Below, in pieces: positions 9,518-18,948 of a stretch of 56,790 nt of DNA. Both the position numbers and the translations under genes were made by a program. The notes under the pieces are model-generated. The model searched no databases. It was not told the DNA's origin and saw only the letters and a list, made by a program, of their open reading frames with translations. Position 1 is the first letter of the stretch. Each line of letters begins with the position of its first letter. The stretch is from Planctomycetaceae bacterium (GTDB taxonomy: Bacteria > Planctomycetota > Planctomycetia > Pirellulales > Pirellulaceae). The stretch lies in the NCBI GenBank assembly GCA_002709225.1, contig PAQH01000106.1, positions 1 to 56,790 on the forward strand, in the 5' to 3' direction.

Positions 9518-9862
9518 CTAGGGTTGCTGCTTTCGAGATGCTTTCTCCTCGAGCCCCGAAGTCCCGAAACGGGATTGCAGCTCTGCGGACACTTCGTGGA
9601 GCCGCACCCGACTGAATCCGAGCAATACAAACAGGTGGTAAATCAGGTCCGCAGCTTCGTAAATGACTTCTTCGCGGCGCGGTTCGCTGCCATCGAGCAT
9701 GGCGGCAGCGGAGACAAGTTCCGCCGCTTCTTCGCTGACTTTTTCTCCGATGCGGTCGATCCCGCCGGCCAGTAGCGTTACGGTGTAGGAGTGTTCAGAA
9801 GGTTGGTCCCGCCGCGACTCGATGAGATCCATCAATTCTTGCAAGATGAGCAGTGTTTTCAC
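9518..9862 (-). CDS. hisE: Phosphoribosyl-ATP pyrophosphatase
   Basis: HisE hydrolyses phosphoribosyl-ATP to phosphoribosyl-AMP, the second step of histidine biosynthesis. The 114-residue protein shows the family signature: SYTVTLLAGGIDRIGEKVSEEAAEL, then EAADLIYHLFVLL with the metal-binding E-x-x-D arrangement, and the C-terminal GLEEKASRK. The GTG at 9862 aligns with HisE N termini (VKTLLILQELMDLIESRRDQP); an ATG at 9832 (MDLIESRR) is an alternative. The reading frame stays open further upstream, but that extension has no HisE-like character. No other his gene is in the window, so the gene is separated from hisG and hisI here. Confidence 0.9.
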   Translation of the reverse strand: MKTLLILQELMDLIESRRDQPSEHSYTVTLLAGGIDRIGEKVSEEAAELVSAAAMLDGSEPRREEVIYEAADLIYHLFVLLGFSRVRLHEVSAELQSRFGTSGLEEKASRKQQP

Positions 9863-10183
9863 GAGGTGGAGTCCTGTTGGAGAACGGCGTGGTTTTTGAG
9901 CAGAGAGCCTAGCCCGCCGCGGGCAACCTGGCAATTGTGGAACGGCACCCGCAGTCCTAAAAACGGGGCCTCTGATGGTAAAACTATGGCAAGATCGCTG
10001 GCAGTCGAACGAACAACCCTCTGAATGGGTGCGTAGCTCAGGTTTACAGGAGTCTTGCTCTCCATTTGGAGAGATGCCGCCGGCTGCTGCCGTCACCGCG
10101 ATACCCGAAAGTCGGGCTTGACCTGTTTTGTGATGTAATGCTAGGAAACGGGAGTGTTCTGACACCTCGAAGGAGTAAGGATC
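9863..10183. other. Intergenic, no gene recognised
   Basis: This spacer separates the divergent hisE and zinc protease genes. A short hairpin CCCGA-AAG-TCGGG lies near 10104-10116, just before a TTGACC that could be a -35 element, but I find no convincing -10 partner. Just before the protease start there is a good ribosome site (GGAG near 10172). Nothing else is supported. Confidence 0.5.
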
Positions 10184-10861
10184 ATGTTTTTCGACCCGCT
10201 CTACCTGCTGGTGGTGATGCTACCCGGCATGTTGATTTCCGGTGCTGCCAGCTTGGCTGTCCGAGCGGCCTTCAATCACTATTCACAAGTGAAGGCGCGT
10301 CGTGGGATTACAGGTGCGCAGGCAGCACAGATCTTGTTGCAGCGTGCTGGTGTCGACGATGTGTCTATCGTTCGGACTCACGGTCACTTGAGCGATCACT
10401 ACAACCCGAGCAATCGCCAACTGGCGTTGTCGGAAGATGTCTATAGCAGCTCCTCGGTGGCCGCGGTTGGTATTGCTTGCCATGAGGCGGGGCACGCCAT
10501 CCAGCACGCGCAGCGGTACGCTTTTTTGGGAATGCGTACTGCCCTGGTGCCTTTAGCCGGAATTGGATCGTCGCTAGGTTACATGGTGATGGTGGCTGGT
10601 CTTTTTCTGTCGATGAACCCCTTGTTGCTGGTGGGGGCGGCCCTGTTCTCTCTGGTACTGCTATTTCAAATCATCACGTTACCAGTTGAATTCGACGCCA
10701 GTGCCCGGGCGAAGCGACTTGTGTTGGAAGCAGGTATCGTTGATCCGGATGAACGCGAGGGGATCGACCGGGTGCTCAACGCCGCAGCGCTTACCTATGT
10801 GGCTGCCGTGATCAGCAGCCTGCTGACACTACTTTATTTCATAATGCGGTCGCGAGATTGA
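10184..10861 (+). CDS. Membrane zinc metallopeptidase (YugP-like)
   Basis: This 225-residue protein belongs to the neutral zinc metallopeptidase family typified by Bacillus YugP. It has an N-terminal membrane segment (about residues 5-30), a zinc motif His100-Glu-Ala-Gly-His104 and two or three further membrane segments (about 115-165 and 200-222). The sequence PVEFDASARAK, about 70 residues after the HEAGH motif, is also typical. The active site should face the cytoplasmic membrane surface; the physiological substrate is not known. The ATG is preceded by AAGGAGTAAGG, a strong ribosome site. The gene is single and converges with the PQQ/LamG gene. Confidence 0.9.
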   Translation: MFFDPLYLLVVMLPGMLISGAASLAVRAAFNHYSQVKARRGITGAQAAQILLQRAGVDDVSIVRTHGHLSDHYNPSNRQLALSEDVYSSSSVAAVGIACHEAGHAIQHAQRYAFLGMRTALVPLAGIGSSLGYMVMVAGLFLSMNPLLLVGAALFSLVLLFQIITLPVEFDASARAKRLVLEAGIVDPDEREGIDRVLNAAALTYVAAVISSLLTLLYFIMRSRD

Positions 10862-10864
10862 TCA

Positions 10865-10882
10865 CGTTGCCATTGGGCAACG
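10865..10882. terminator. Hairpin after the zinc protease gene
   Basis: CGTTGCC-ATTG-GGCAACG is a perfect 7-bp stem starting 4 bases after the stop codon. It has no T tract, so it could act as an RNA 3' end or Rho-dependent stop rather than as a classical intrinsic terminator. Confidence 0.4.
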
Positions 10883-10975
10883 CGGTCGGTTCGAAATGCC
10901 CCGCGCAAACACGAAGACTGTTTGCACAGTTGCCGCTGGCGAGTCAACTGATTCTTGGGTGCCGGCACGTTTTCT

Positions 10976-13900
10976 TCAGTTGCCCAGCCGTGGTCGAAAC
11001 CCGATCGATGTTTCCATCCAGGATCCGCAGCTGCAGCCACCTCCTGCCTCCGGTGACAACAACATTCCACCAGCGGGAATTGTGCTCAACCAGCAGTCAG
11101 GACGCAGACGCTTCCACTGCGTGGTGTTACCGCGTTCACGGTCCCAGACCGTGACCTGACTCGAGCGGAAAAACAGCGCATCGGTTGTGCAGGCGTAAGT
11201 GCCGCAGCCACCGGCCGGTAATTTCCGGGATAGTTCGAGGCCTGTTCCCAGTTCAAACACACGTGGTCTGACGTACAGCGTATTGTCGACAATCGCGGGG
11301 CGAGACATGTGTCCACCGTGGTTGTCGCTTTGCCACGCAAAGCGTTTTTTCCAGATGGATGCCCCGTCTTTTGTCTGGTAAACGTACGTGTGATAGTGTT
11401 TATCGGTGGAGGAGACAAGGACCAGGTGATTGTCACTTTGCGCCAGGTAAAATACGACAGTGCCCGGGGCGCTCGTGAGTGGTTTTTCCCAGACCTTTTT
11501 TCCAGTGGCCGCGTCTAAAGCGACGAGGAACTGATCCTGCCAGAGTTCTGGTCGACCGATTCTCCTCACCGCGTCCTGTTGGATGGCTGGCTGGCGGCAC
11601 TCGACGAAGAAGATTTGTCCATCTCCAATCGTGATGGTTGGGTTGAGAACTACTCCCGATTGATAGGTCCACGCGTGCTGTTCTCCTGGCAGGTCGATGG
11701 CGAAAATCTGATCGCTGCAGACCTGGTGGGTGACTTCTCCCGATACGGAATCGTACCATCCCTGCCCTGCCCCGCCCCAGAAGCTGGTGAAGCTCGAGCC
11801 TTTCTTGACACTACTTCCGATAAGGAGGTTGTCGACCCGTGCCACATAGCCCCAATCCGCATCCCAACTGTAGCGACTGTCCTTCATTACCTCGTGAAAT
11901 CGCTTTATCTCCCCTGTGGCCGCGTTGATTTGCCAGCAGCTGTTTCGGATCACAACGAATAGATGGTCGCGATCCGCACACCAGTTACTACAGTCACGCG
12001 GCATATTGAATCGGCCTAGTGGTGGGATCTCTAGCGACCAGAGGACGGTTCCGTTGTAAGCATCGAGCGCGATCAAACGTTGTAGGCCTTGCAGGAAAAG
12101 ACGTCCCGCCGTTGACAGTGGCGCGGGTTTTCGGCCATTGCGATCCGGTTGGTAACGCGCCCCAGGCTTGCCAACCCACTGGACCTCGAGTTCGCCAACA
12201 TTGGCGGCGCCGCCGAGTGTTTCTCCACCAAAAGCTGAATTGTTTGGTTTGCCGTAGAGGTGCGACCATTCACCCGCACCGGGTAAGGCCGCGCGCTGGA
12301 CGCGTAGCAATTTCTGCCCAGAGACCTCCAGCGGTGACGAGCGGGAAAAGAACTGCAGTCCACGCTTGTCATTGGCCGGCCACCAGACGATCCCACCATC
12401 GGGTCGCGTCAATCGCAAGCATTCTTGTGGCGAAATGGGCACCGGTGTTCCTGGCTTTCCCAGGTGACTGCAGATGACCAGGTTGGCGAATGCGCTCGTG
12501 AAGGGTAGCCGCTCAAAAGAAGTCACTTGGCGTAATACAATGCGTCCCGCCGCAGCGGAAGCTACGGGTACGAGTTTTGCCAGACGGGTTGGGTCCTGTT
12601 CAGCGACCACAATGCGGAACTGACTTTGGTGTGCCAGTGATTGGGCAAGTTCCGCATCTGCTCCCAGTACAAGGCAGATTCCGCGCGTTGCGGGCGTGTT
12701 TTGCAAGATCGCTTTAACGAGGTCAGCAGCTAGTGGTTGGGGCGTTGCTGTCGCCCTGGTGGCAGCGGACTCCGTGTTGGAACTGGTTGACGCAGGTACC
12801 CTGACTCGACGGGCTTCGTAATTGAAAAACGTATCGCATTCATAGGGTCCGGCAGTTCCGGATGGATGGGCCGGATCGTCTAAATGAATGGAGTAAGAAT
12901 AGACGCGATTGTGTCGCAAACCGGTCAATACAACCTCATGGGTCTGGCGCGAACCTTCAAGATGTATGCGTTGGGTGTTGTCGCTGCTATCTAACTGATA
13001 GCTCAAATGGGTGGTTGTCGGATGATGCGTGTGCCAGCGGATCACCGCCGTCCCGGGAGCGGTGAACTGGAGATACGGCCCTAAAGCGAGTTCGGCCGGT
13101 GGTGGGGTGCGAAGTGTTTTTGTATCTGCGTGCTGTTCGATTTCCGCCGCGGTGAGGACGCGACGATAGACACGGACCTCATTGAGCATTCCAGTCATTC
13201 TGAAATTCTCATCCTTGTCGTGGTACGCGCCGATTTCGAAGAAAGCCTGAGGCGGGTAGAAAATGTCTCCCTGCTCTGCACCCGACTGATTCTCCAGCTT
13301 GCCGTTGACATACAGGCGCATCTGCTGTCCATCGTAGGTTCCCACCACGTGGTACCACTTGCCCTGCTGCAAAGCCGTTTTTGCCTTGAGGTAAGTCAGT
13401 TTTCCACTCCCCTGCTTACTGGCTAGGGCGAAGGTCGGATTCAGCTCGCTGTACCCCAGTAGCCAGCCCCGCTCGAAGCTTCCGTTGTCTTGGATGGCGC
13501 CCACAATTCCGCCCCATTGAAGTGGCGTGTCGACGCGTACCCACGCTTCCGCCGTGATTTCACGGTTTGGTAACTGGGCCATACGATGGTCTTTGGCAAT
13601 CAGCACTTGCGTGGAGCTTCCATCGAGCACCAGTGCTTCATGATCCTCGACACGTGCGAAGCGGGGCTTTCCGGTCAAGGTTGCGGCGTGTTTTCCCGCC
13701 AGGTCGCGAATTGCTCCACCGGTCCGCTGGTTGCGGTGAAAAACCCAACGACCAACCAGGCCCGCGTCATCGATTACGGGGATAGGTGACAGCGCTTGCG
13801 CTGCCTCAATACTCGCGATCTTCTCTGGCGTACTGCTGGATGTGACCGGGCTGGGTTCAGCAGGAGCACTGGGTTTGCCAGGAGCAAAGGCGTACAGTAC

Positions 13901-15115
13901 ACCGAGATCGGTACTGACGAGTAATTGGCCGTTGGCGACGGCCAGACCATAGGCTCTGCCGGCTACCTCTTGCTCCCAGATTTGGCGACCGTCGCGGACC
14001 CGAAACGCGCACACGCGATCGACGCCACCGGCGAACAACGTGTCTCCTGCCAGAACCAATGCCAATCCGCAGTCACTCGGAACTTGCCACAGAGGCTTTC
14101 TCCGGGCGACATCGGTCGCGGCCAGCGTGTCGTCGGTCAACATGTAAGACACGGCATTGGCGACGATCATGGCATTGCCGCGGCGATAGGTGGCAATGGT
14201 CTCTCCAGTTGTCGACTTGCTGGCGGTGATCCAGCCTTTTTTGTTGCCTGGCCCATGGAGTATCAGATCTTCGCTGGCTAGGACGACAAACGATCCGCCG
14301 CCACCTTTCAAAGCGCCGAGCGGCTTTCCATCGGCGCGTGAAAATAATTGGGGCGCGACGCGGCCTTGAGGCACAATCAACCTGGTGGGAGATGCAACCA
14401 GTGGACCTTCCATCGTCTGTTCTTTGATTTCGCGGACGAAGCATCCCTCGGCGTCAAGGTTTCCCCGCAGGGCATCTACGGCGCACAGATAGGAGGTTTT
14501 CCAGGGCAACATGGAAGCGGTGAAGTAGGCGACATTCTTGTCGACGAGTACGCCGCTACGACATGGCCAGAAGGGAATAAGCCGTCCGTTGTTGACGATC
14601 TGGTCGCCTTCTGGGCTTGGTTTGAATTTCCAGATGAGTGCTCCGGTGCTGGCGTTGAGGCAATAGGCAAACCCATCATCCGAGGCAAAATACAGGTGTC
14701 CGTCCGTCCAGGTTGGCGCCACTCGTACTGGACCCCCGGTGGGAAACACCCAGAGTCTGTCGCCGGTTGCCGCGTCGAGGCAATAGACACCTTCATCCGA
14801 AGTAGACCCGAACCAGATTTTGTCTTGTACAGCGATCGGATGGAAAACGGGGTCGTAATTGCGCATCGAGCGCAGGCCGCGGATGCCGGCATAGGCATCC
14901 CATTTGGCGGGTCCCGACCAGGCCGGGTCAGGTAATGCTGTGGAAACCCACTTCCAGCGCACCACAAGCCGATCTACATCGAGCTGTTCATTCGTGTAGG
15001 CATTGCGCCGGTTGTTTTGCTGGTAAGTGGGCCAATCAGCGGCGTAGACCGCAAACGCCAGATTTCCAATAAGAAGTAGCAGGCTGGTCTGCAGGGTACG
15101 CTGGCGTAGCGACAT
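10976..15115 (-). CDS. Exported PQQ-propeller / LamG / Rossmann-like mosaic protein
   Basis: A 1379-residue exported mosaic. A signal peptide (QTSLLLLIGNLAFAVYA) is followed by a PQQ-type beta-propeller at about residues 26-410 with repeats such as AATGDRLWVF. A LamG/concanavalin-like domain follows at about 450-668 (EITAEAWVRV, WYHVVGTYDGQQMRLYVNG). Next come a fibronectin-III or purple-acid-phosphatase-N-like domain at about 678-775 and a methyltransferase-like Rossmann segment at about 792-925 (GICLVLGADAELAQSL, ECLRLTRPDGGIVWW). A second PQQ-type propeller runs from about 942 to the end. Exported propeller proteins are common in Planctomycetes, but the catalytic activity is unknown. The Rossmann part may be structural, since an exported protein would not normally meet S-adenosylmethionine. 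The ATG at 15115 has GGAGG 7 bases upstream. Confidence 0.85.
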   Translation of the reverse strand: MSLRQRTLQTSLLLLIGNLAFAVYAADWPTYQQNNRRNAYTNEQLDVDRLVVRWKWVSTALPDPAWSGPAKWDAYAGIRGLRSMRNYDPVFHPIAVQDKIWFGSTSDEGVYCLDAATGDRLWVFPTGGPVRVAPTWTDGHLYFASDDGFAYCLNASTGALIWKFKPSPEGDQIVNNGRLIPFWPCRSGVLVDKNVAYFTASMLPWKTSYLCAVDALRGNLDAEGCFVREIKEQTMEGPLVASPTRLIVPQGRVAPQLFSRADGKPLGALKGGGGSFVVLASEDLILHGPGNKKGWITASKSTTGETIATYRRGNAMIVANAVSYMLTDDTLAATDVARRKPLWQVPSDCGLALVLAGDTLFAGGVDRVCAFRVRDGRQIWEQEVAGRAYGLAVANGQLLVSTDLGVLYAFAPGKPSAPAEPSPVTSSSTPEKIASIEAAQALSPIPVIDDAGLVGRWVFHRNQRTGGAIRDLAGKHAATLTGKPRFARVEDHEALVLDGSSTQVLIAKDHRMAQLPNREITAEAWVRVDTPLQWGGIVGAIQDNGSFERGWLLGYSELNPTFALASKQGSGKLTYLKAKTALQQGKWYHVVGTYDGQQMRLYVNGKLENQSGAEQGDIFYPPQAFFEIGAYHDKDENFRMTGMLNEVRVYRRVLTAAEIEQHADTKTLRTPPPAELALGPYLQFTAPGTAVIRWHTHHPTTTHLSYQLDSSDNTQRIHLEGSRQTHEVVLTGLRHNRVYSYSIHLDDPAHPSGTAGPYECDTFFNYEARRVRVPASTSSNTESAATRATATPQPLAADLVKAILQNTPATRGICLVLGADAELAQSLAHQSQFRIVVAEQDPTRLAKLVPVASAAAGRIVLRQVTSFERLPFTSAFANLVICSHLGKPGTPVPISPQECLRLTRPDGGIVWWPANDKRGLQFFSRSSPLEVSGQKLLRVQRAALPGAGEWSHLYGKPNNSAFGGETLGGAANVGELEVQWVGKPGARYQPDRNGRKPAPLSTAGRLFLQGLQRLIALDAYNGTVLWSLEIPPLGRFNMPRDCSNWCADRDHLFVVIRNSCWQINAATGEIKRFHEVMKDSRYSWDADWGYVARVDNLLIGSSVKKGSSFTSFWGGAGQGWYDSVSGEVTHQVCSDQIFAIDLPGEQHAWTYQSGVVLNPTITIGDGQIFFVECRQPAIQQDAVRRIGRPELWQDQFLVALDAATGKKVWEKPLTSAPGTVVFYLAQSDNHLVLVSSTDKHYHTYVYQTKDGASIWKKRFAWQSDNHGGHMSRPAIVDNTLYVRPRVFELGTGLELSRKLPAGGCGTYACTTDALFFRSSQVTVWDRERGNTTQWKRLRPDCWLSTIPAGGMLLSPEAGGGCSCGSWMETSIGFRPRLGN

Positions 15116-15171
15116 CGATGACCTCCATTGGTTGGCGGATCAGACCTGACGGCGTGGTCAATGGGATTGAA

Positions 15172-16455
15172 TTAGTTGTTCTTGGCAATCGCCAATCGGG
15201 ATGGTGCGAGTTCCGCGTGCGGACCAACGACAATAGTGGTGCTGGCACTCAGCGGATACTGCTGAATCAGTTTGGCAAGTTGATCGCAGTTTACTTCTTG
15301 GTAGGCGTTGATAATGTCTCTCACCGTACGATATTCGTGGCGTTGAATCCAATGGTTTCCAACACTAAACATGCGGTTTGTGGAACGTTCGCTTTGCAGA
15401 ATGAGATGCGCCGAGATCTTGTTTTGCGCTTGTTGCAGTTCTTCCAGTCGGACTCCACCCGATTCCAATTCCGATTCAATTTCACGTACTCGCTCAAGGT
15501 TGCGTGATGTGTCTCCAGGGGCGCAGCACAGAAATGTCATAAAGATGCCGGTACCCTGGAATTCATAGGCGGCGACTGAAGCGTATTCCGCGAGGCCCGT
15601 GTCTACGAGTTCCCAGAAGAGGCGGCTGCCACTGTCATCCCCAAGTATGGTTGCCAGCAAACGACCTGCGTAACGGTTGGAGTCTTCGGCCGCCGGCCCA
15701 TTCGCGATTTGTACCACATATTCCTGGTGCGCCGCGTTATTTTGCACGATTTCCAAACCGCTATGCGCCTGGGCGCGGGGTGTCGCACGCTGGGTCGGAA
15801 AGGGCTTCCACTGCCCGCACGATTGACTGGCTTGCTCGACCAGTCGGTCGAAATTTACGTTTCCCGCGGCGACCAATGCCATGTTTTGCGGGCTATAGCG
15901 TTCTTCAAAGTAACTACGCATCTGGTCGGCGCTCAATGCGGTGACGCTGTCGCAAGTTCCAAGCACGCTTTGTCCCAATGGATGTTGCGGGAAATGCGCG
16001 GCCATACATTTTTCGTTGGCCCCAAATGGAGGCTGATCATCGTATTTCGCGATCTCTTCCAAGATCACTTGCTTTTCCGTATCGAAATCGTGTTCACGGA
16101 GAGCGGGGCGCATGATGTCGCCAAGCAGTTCGACGGCAGCGTCTTGGTATTCGGGCAAGACTGTGGCGAAAAAGACAGTCTGTTCCTCACTCGTAAACGC
16201 GTTCGAATGAGAGCCGATTTCATCCAGGGTACGGTTCACATCCTCCGCCGTGCGTGTGGCAGTGCCCTTGAAGACCATGTGCTCCAGAAAGTGGCTCACT
16301 CCGGCGATTTCGGGAGTTTCGTCGCGAGCACCCGTTTTTACGAAGAACGCGATCGCGGTGGAATAGGCTTGTGGGTTGCATTCGGCGACCACTTCCAAGC
16401 CATTATCGAGCGTTTGCTGACGGAATTCCAAGAGGGATCTCCAGTTGTTTTTCAC
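15172..16455 (-). CDS. M16 family zinc peptidase, catalytic subunit
   Basis: This is a pitrilysin/processing-peptidase family protein (427 residues). The inverted zinc motif is intact at His55-F-L-Glu58-His59, and the downstream metal-ligand region EKQVILEEIAKYDD lies about 75 residues later. These enzymes degrade or process peptides as two-domain clamshells, and one-domain bacterial forms pair with an inactive partner. Its partner is the gene immediately upstream at 16403-17662. The frame begins with GTG at 16455, overlapping the upstream gene by 53 bases. A TTG eight codons in (16431), with GGAG 7 bases before it, is an alternative start with a shorter overlap. The close overlap implies coupled translation. 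No signal peptide is seen, so the complex is probably cytoplasmic. Confidence 0.92.
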   Translation of the reverse strand: MKNNWRSLLEFRQQTLDNGLEVVAECNPQAYSTAIAFFVKTGARDETPEIAGVSHFLEHMVFKGTATRTAEDVNRTLDEIGSHSNAFTSEEQTVFFATVLPEYQDAAVELLGDIMRPALREHDFDTEKQVILEEIAKYDDQPPFGANEKCMAAHFPQHPLGQSVLGTCDSVTALSADQMRSYFEERYSPQNMALVAAGNVNFDRLVEQASQSCGQWKPFPTQRATPRAQAHSGLEIVQNNAAHQEYVVQIANGPAAEDSNRYAGRLLATILGDDSGSRLFWELVDTGLAEYASVAAYEFQGTGIFMTFLCCAPGDTSRNLERVREIESELESGGVRLEELQQAQNKISAHLILQSERSTNRMFSVGNHWIQRHEYRTVRDIINAYQEVNCDQLAKLIQQYPLSASTTIVVGPHAELAPSRLAIAKNN

Positions 16456-17662
16456 CCAGCGTCACAATCGTGAAATCGGCGGGGGGATGTTCAGCTAAAT
16501 AAGCATTGATACTGTCGCAACTCAGGTCGTCAATGATGCCGCCGATTTCCTCTAATGTCTGGATACGTTCCAGGTAATACCAATCTGCTGCTATGGATCC
16601 ACTACGGGCGGCACTGGATTCTTGTTGCATAATCAGTGCGCTCTTGATCCTCGCTTTAAGTCGATTTAGTTCCTCTTGTCTGATTCCTTCTGACAACCGT
16701 GTTAGCTCTCCGAGGAGGACATCGAGCGTTTCCTGCGCTCTTTCTGTTGTTGTGCCGCTGTAACAAATCACGCTACCACGGTCACGGAAAGAGTGGCAGT
16801 GCGCATGCACGGTATAACACAAGCCGCGTTTTTCTCGAACTTCGTCAAACAGCCGCGAACTCATGCCATCACTCAAGACACCGACGGCGCCACGGGCCTG
16901 GTAATATTGTGGGTCGGAATAGGGGACGCTGGGATACGCTATCGCGATGTGCGTTTGGCTGGAGTCGTGCTCGAGGTGAATGTAGCCGCCGGCCCCGGAT
17001 TTTTTCGTAATCGAACTGGTCGGTCGAACTTGCCAATCACCGAACAGTTCTTCCACTTGCTTGCGCAACTCGTCCCAGTCGAATTTGCCGGCGACGCTTA
17101 GAATGGCCCCGCCAGGCTGGTAGGTTGCATCGACATGGCTCTGCACGTCACTGATGGAGATGTTCTCGACAGCGGCAAACGTACCTTGAGTCGCCTTTCC
17201 GTAGGGCTCTCCATAGTGTCGATTACGGAGCTCCTGCATCGCTTTCTGCGCCGGGTCGTCGTCCACAGCGCGAATTTCGTGCAGGCAGACTTGTCGACTG
17301 TCCTCGATTTGCTCAGTTGGCAGGAGTGGACGTTGCACAAGGTCTGCATAGATCTGCAAGGCCATGCCTAGTTTTTCCGCGGGCATCGCCCCACCAAAAC
17401 TGGTGTGGGCATTGGACACCGAGGCGGAACGATCCACACCGAGATTTTCCAGGTCTTCGACAAACTGGCGGCTATTGCGATCACCGCAGCCACGTTGCAC
17501 CATCTCGCATGTCATATTGGCGAGACCGGCACGATTGTCGGGATCATACCGGACACCGGCGGGTAACAGCATTGCAAAGGCCACAGATTCCAGCCAGGGC
17601 ATCGGATCTGCCAGTAGTACCAGACCATTAGGGAGCGAGTGGGAAAAAGCGTTTTGTGTCAC
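16403..17662 (-). CDS. M16 family peptidase-like protein, zinc motif lost
   Basis: A 419-residue homologue of the downstream M16 protein. At the place where active members have HxxEH, this protein has AGLANMTCEMVQRG, so the two histidines and the glutamate are replaced by Asn49, Glu53 and Cys52. It is therefore predicted to be non-catalytic, like the alpha subunit of mitochondrial processing peptidase or the inactive partner of other bacterial M16 pairs. It is the first gene of a two-gene unit and overlaps the catalytic subunit gene. The start is GTG at 17662 with only a weak AAAG upstream. A complex with the catalytic subunit is inferred from family precedent and gene order. Confidence 0.9.
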   Translation of the reverse strand: MTQNAFSHSLPNGLVLLADPMPWLESVAFAMLLPAGVRYDPDNRAGLANMTCEMVQRGCGDRNSRQFVEDLENLGVDRSASVSNAHTSFGGAMPAEKLGMALQIYADLVQRPLLPTEQIEDSRQVCLHEIRAVDDDPAQKAMQELRNRHYGEPYGKATQGTFAAVENISISDVQSHVDATYQPGGAILSVAGKFDWDELRKQVEELFGDWQVRPTSSITKKSGAGGYIHLEHDSSQTHIAIAYPSVPYSDPQYYQARGAVGVLSDGMSSRLFDEVREKRGLCYTVHAHCHSFRDRGSVICYSGTTTERAQETLDVLLGELTRLSEGIRQEELNRLKARIKSALIMQQESSAARSGSIAADWYYLERIQTLEEIGGIIDDLSCDSINAYLAEHPPADFTIVTLGEKQLEIPLGIPSANAR

Positions 17663-18019
17663 GTTGATCTTTATTCAGAGTTGGCTTTGGCTGACTGGAG
17701 GAGCGGGGCACAGACTGCCTAATCGTGGGTTTCTTGCTCGCCGATCGTACAATACGATACACACAATGAGTGGTCTAACCGCCAGTTTACCGGTTCGTGT
17801 TCCCGCTAGACTACCCATCCAACAAAGATCTTTATGTTTGCGGTTACGACCGCTGGTGACGTCGCTCGGTTCCGAGGCCACCTTCGTATAGGAGCGGCTG
17901 TCAGCTCGCGGGAGGCCTCCACGGCTTAGCTGCGCGGCTCGACGGATCGAGGCAACACAGCAGACATGCTATCTCGTAAGCGATTGTGGAGGTGGGGACC
18001 ACCGGGGTCGTGCAACGTA
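17663..18019. other. Intergenic, no gene recognised
   Basis: This 357-base spacer lies between the M16 pair and the acetyltransferase gene, both on the minus strand. Plus-strand reading frames here overlap the M16 gene and have no protein-like features. I find no tRNA, repeat or clear terminator. Confidence 0.5.
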
Positions 18020-18580
18020 TCACGCATAGACTACTTTGGCCGCCTTGTACACGGTCTTAATGCGATGAAACCCGAGCCGTTGATAGAGTCGCAATGCGCC
18101 GGTGTTCTGGGCTGTCACCTCGAGCTGGACACGGGACATGCCCGCCGCCTGGAAGCCGCAGAGCGCCGCGTGCAGCAACTGGGTCCCCAGCCCTTGGCTG
18201 CGATGTTGTGGTGTCACACCGATGTTTTGCACCGATCCGGTCTGGCGATCTTGCCGAATGCCCTGAATTGTACCGGACATCTCATCGACGGTGGATGGAT
18301 TGTGCCGACACTGCAACAGCCAGGTTGACTGGGGAACAAAATCGCGCCGCCGGGAGATCTCTTTCATCAACCTCTGGCACCCTTCTCGCTGTCCGAGGCA
18401 GGGGAAAACGTTCGCATCAATTTCATGGCAGAAACTCTGGTACTTTGCTTCCGCATGATGTTCTAGCAGAGACGTCGACCAGGGTAGCAGCCGATAACCA
18501 TCCGGCATCGGCGGCGGCGCAAAAATACCGCCTGTCAAATCGACTTCCATGCGGTAACGTTTGAAGTAAGTCAAACCCAT
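18020..18580 (-). CDS. GNAT family N-acetyltransferase
   Basis: This 186-residue protein has the GNAT fold in its second half. The acetyl-CoA binding motif A reads NIGVTPQHRSQGLGTQLL (about residues 118-135), with the R-x-x-G-x-G loop. It is followed by the typical LEVTAQNTGALRLYQRLGFH block before the end. The first half is family-specific and would carry substrate recognition. The acceptor substrate (protein N terminus, amino group of a small molecule or antibiotic) cannot be predicted. The ATG at 18580 has no strong ribosome site. It is transcribed divergently from the CDF transporter. Confidence 0.88.
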   Translation of the reverse strand: MGLTYFKRYRMEVDLTGGIFAPPPMPDGYRLLPWSTSLLEHHAEAKYQSFCHEIDANVFPCLGQREGCQRLMKEISRRRDFVPQSTWLLQCRHNPSTVDEMSGTIQGIRQDRQTGSVQNIGVTPQHRSQGLGTQLLHAALCGFQAAGMSRVQLEVTAQNTGALRLYQRLGFHRIKTVYKAAKVVYA

Positions 18581-18948
18581 TACCAGGCACTCGAGCTGGA
18601 GTTACTGATCGTATCGGTGCAAACATGGTTCTTCAGCATGCGTTTGTCTCCAGACAATCACGGGGTCCCAGCAGGGAAAACAGAGTGTTCCGTGAACGCT
18701 CGAATGAGCATGCGCGACTCATCCTATCTCGCTCCATGTAGCTCGTCAAACTTTCACTGGAAAGCGGGGCGTGCGTTTTCCTCTACCACGGCGCCGCGAT
18801 TCGGGCCCGGTGCGTCCGGTAGTGCCTGTGAGCCGTTTGTAAGTGGCGCAATGGTGGCCAGTCAGGGCCGTGCTGCGCGATTTTGCACAGTCGAAAACGG
18901 ATGCGGTGGATTGTCAAAACTGTGGTTTAAAGCGCATGCTTGTCAGCT
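18581..18948. other. Intergenic, no gene recognised
   Basis: This 368-base divergent spacer between the acetyltransferase and the CDF transporter presumably holds promoters for both. I find no well-matched promoter pair, palindrome or RNA gene. A plus-strand frame at 18617-18982 has no protein-like features and overlaps the CDF start. Confidence 0.5.

Noticed and set aside
9863..10165. Upstream extension of hisE to a 215-residue protein
   Set aside because: The added residues resemble no domain and are rich in Cys, Arg and Pro like out-of-frame sequence, whereas HisE homologues begin near the GTG at 9862.
15709..16473. Long plus-strand reading frame opposite the M16 gene
   Set aside because: It lies entirely over a gene with an intact HxxEH motif and has no recognisable features.
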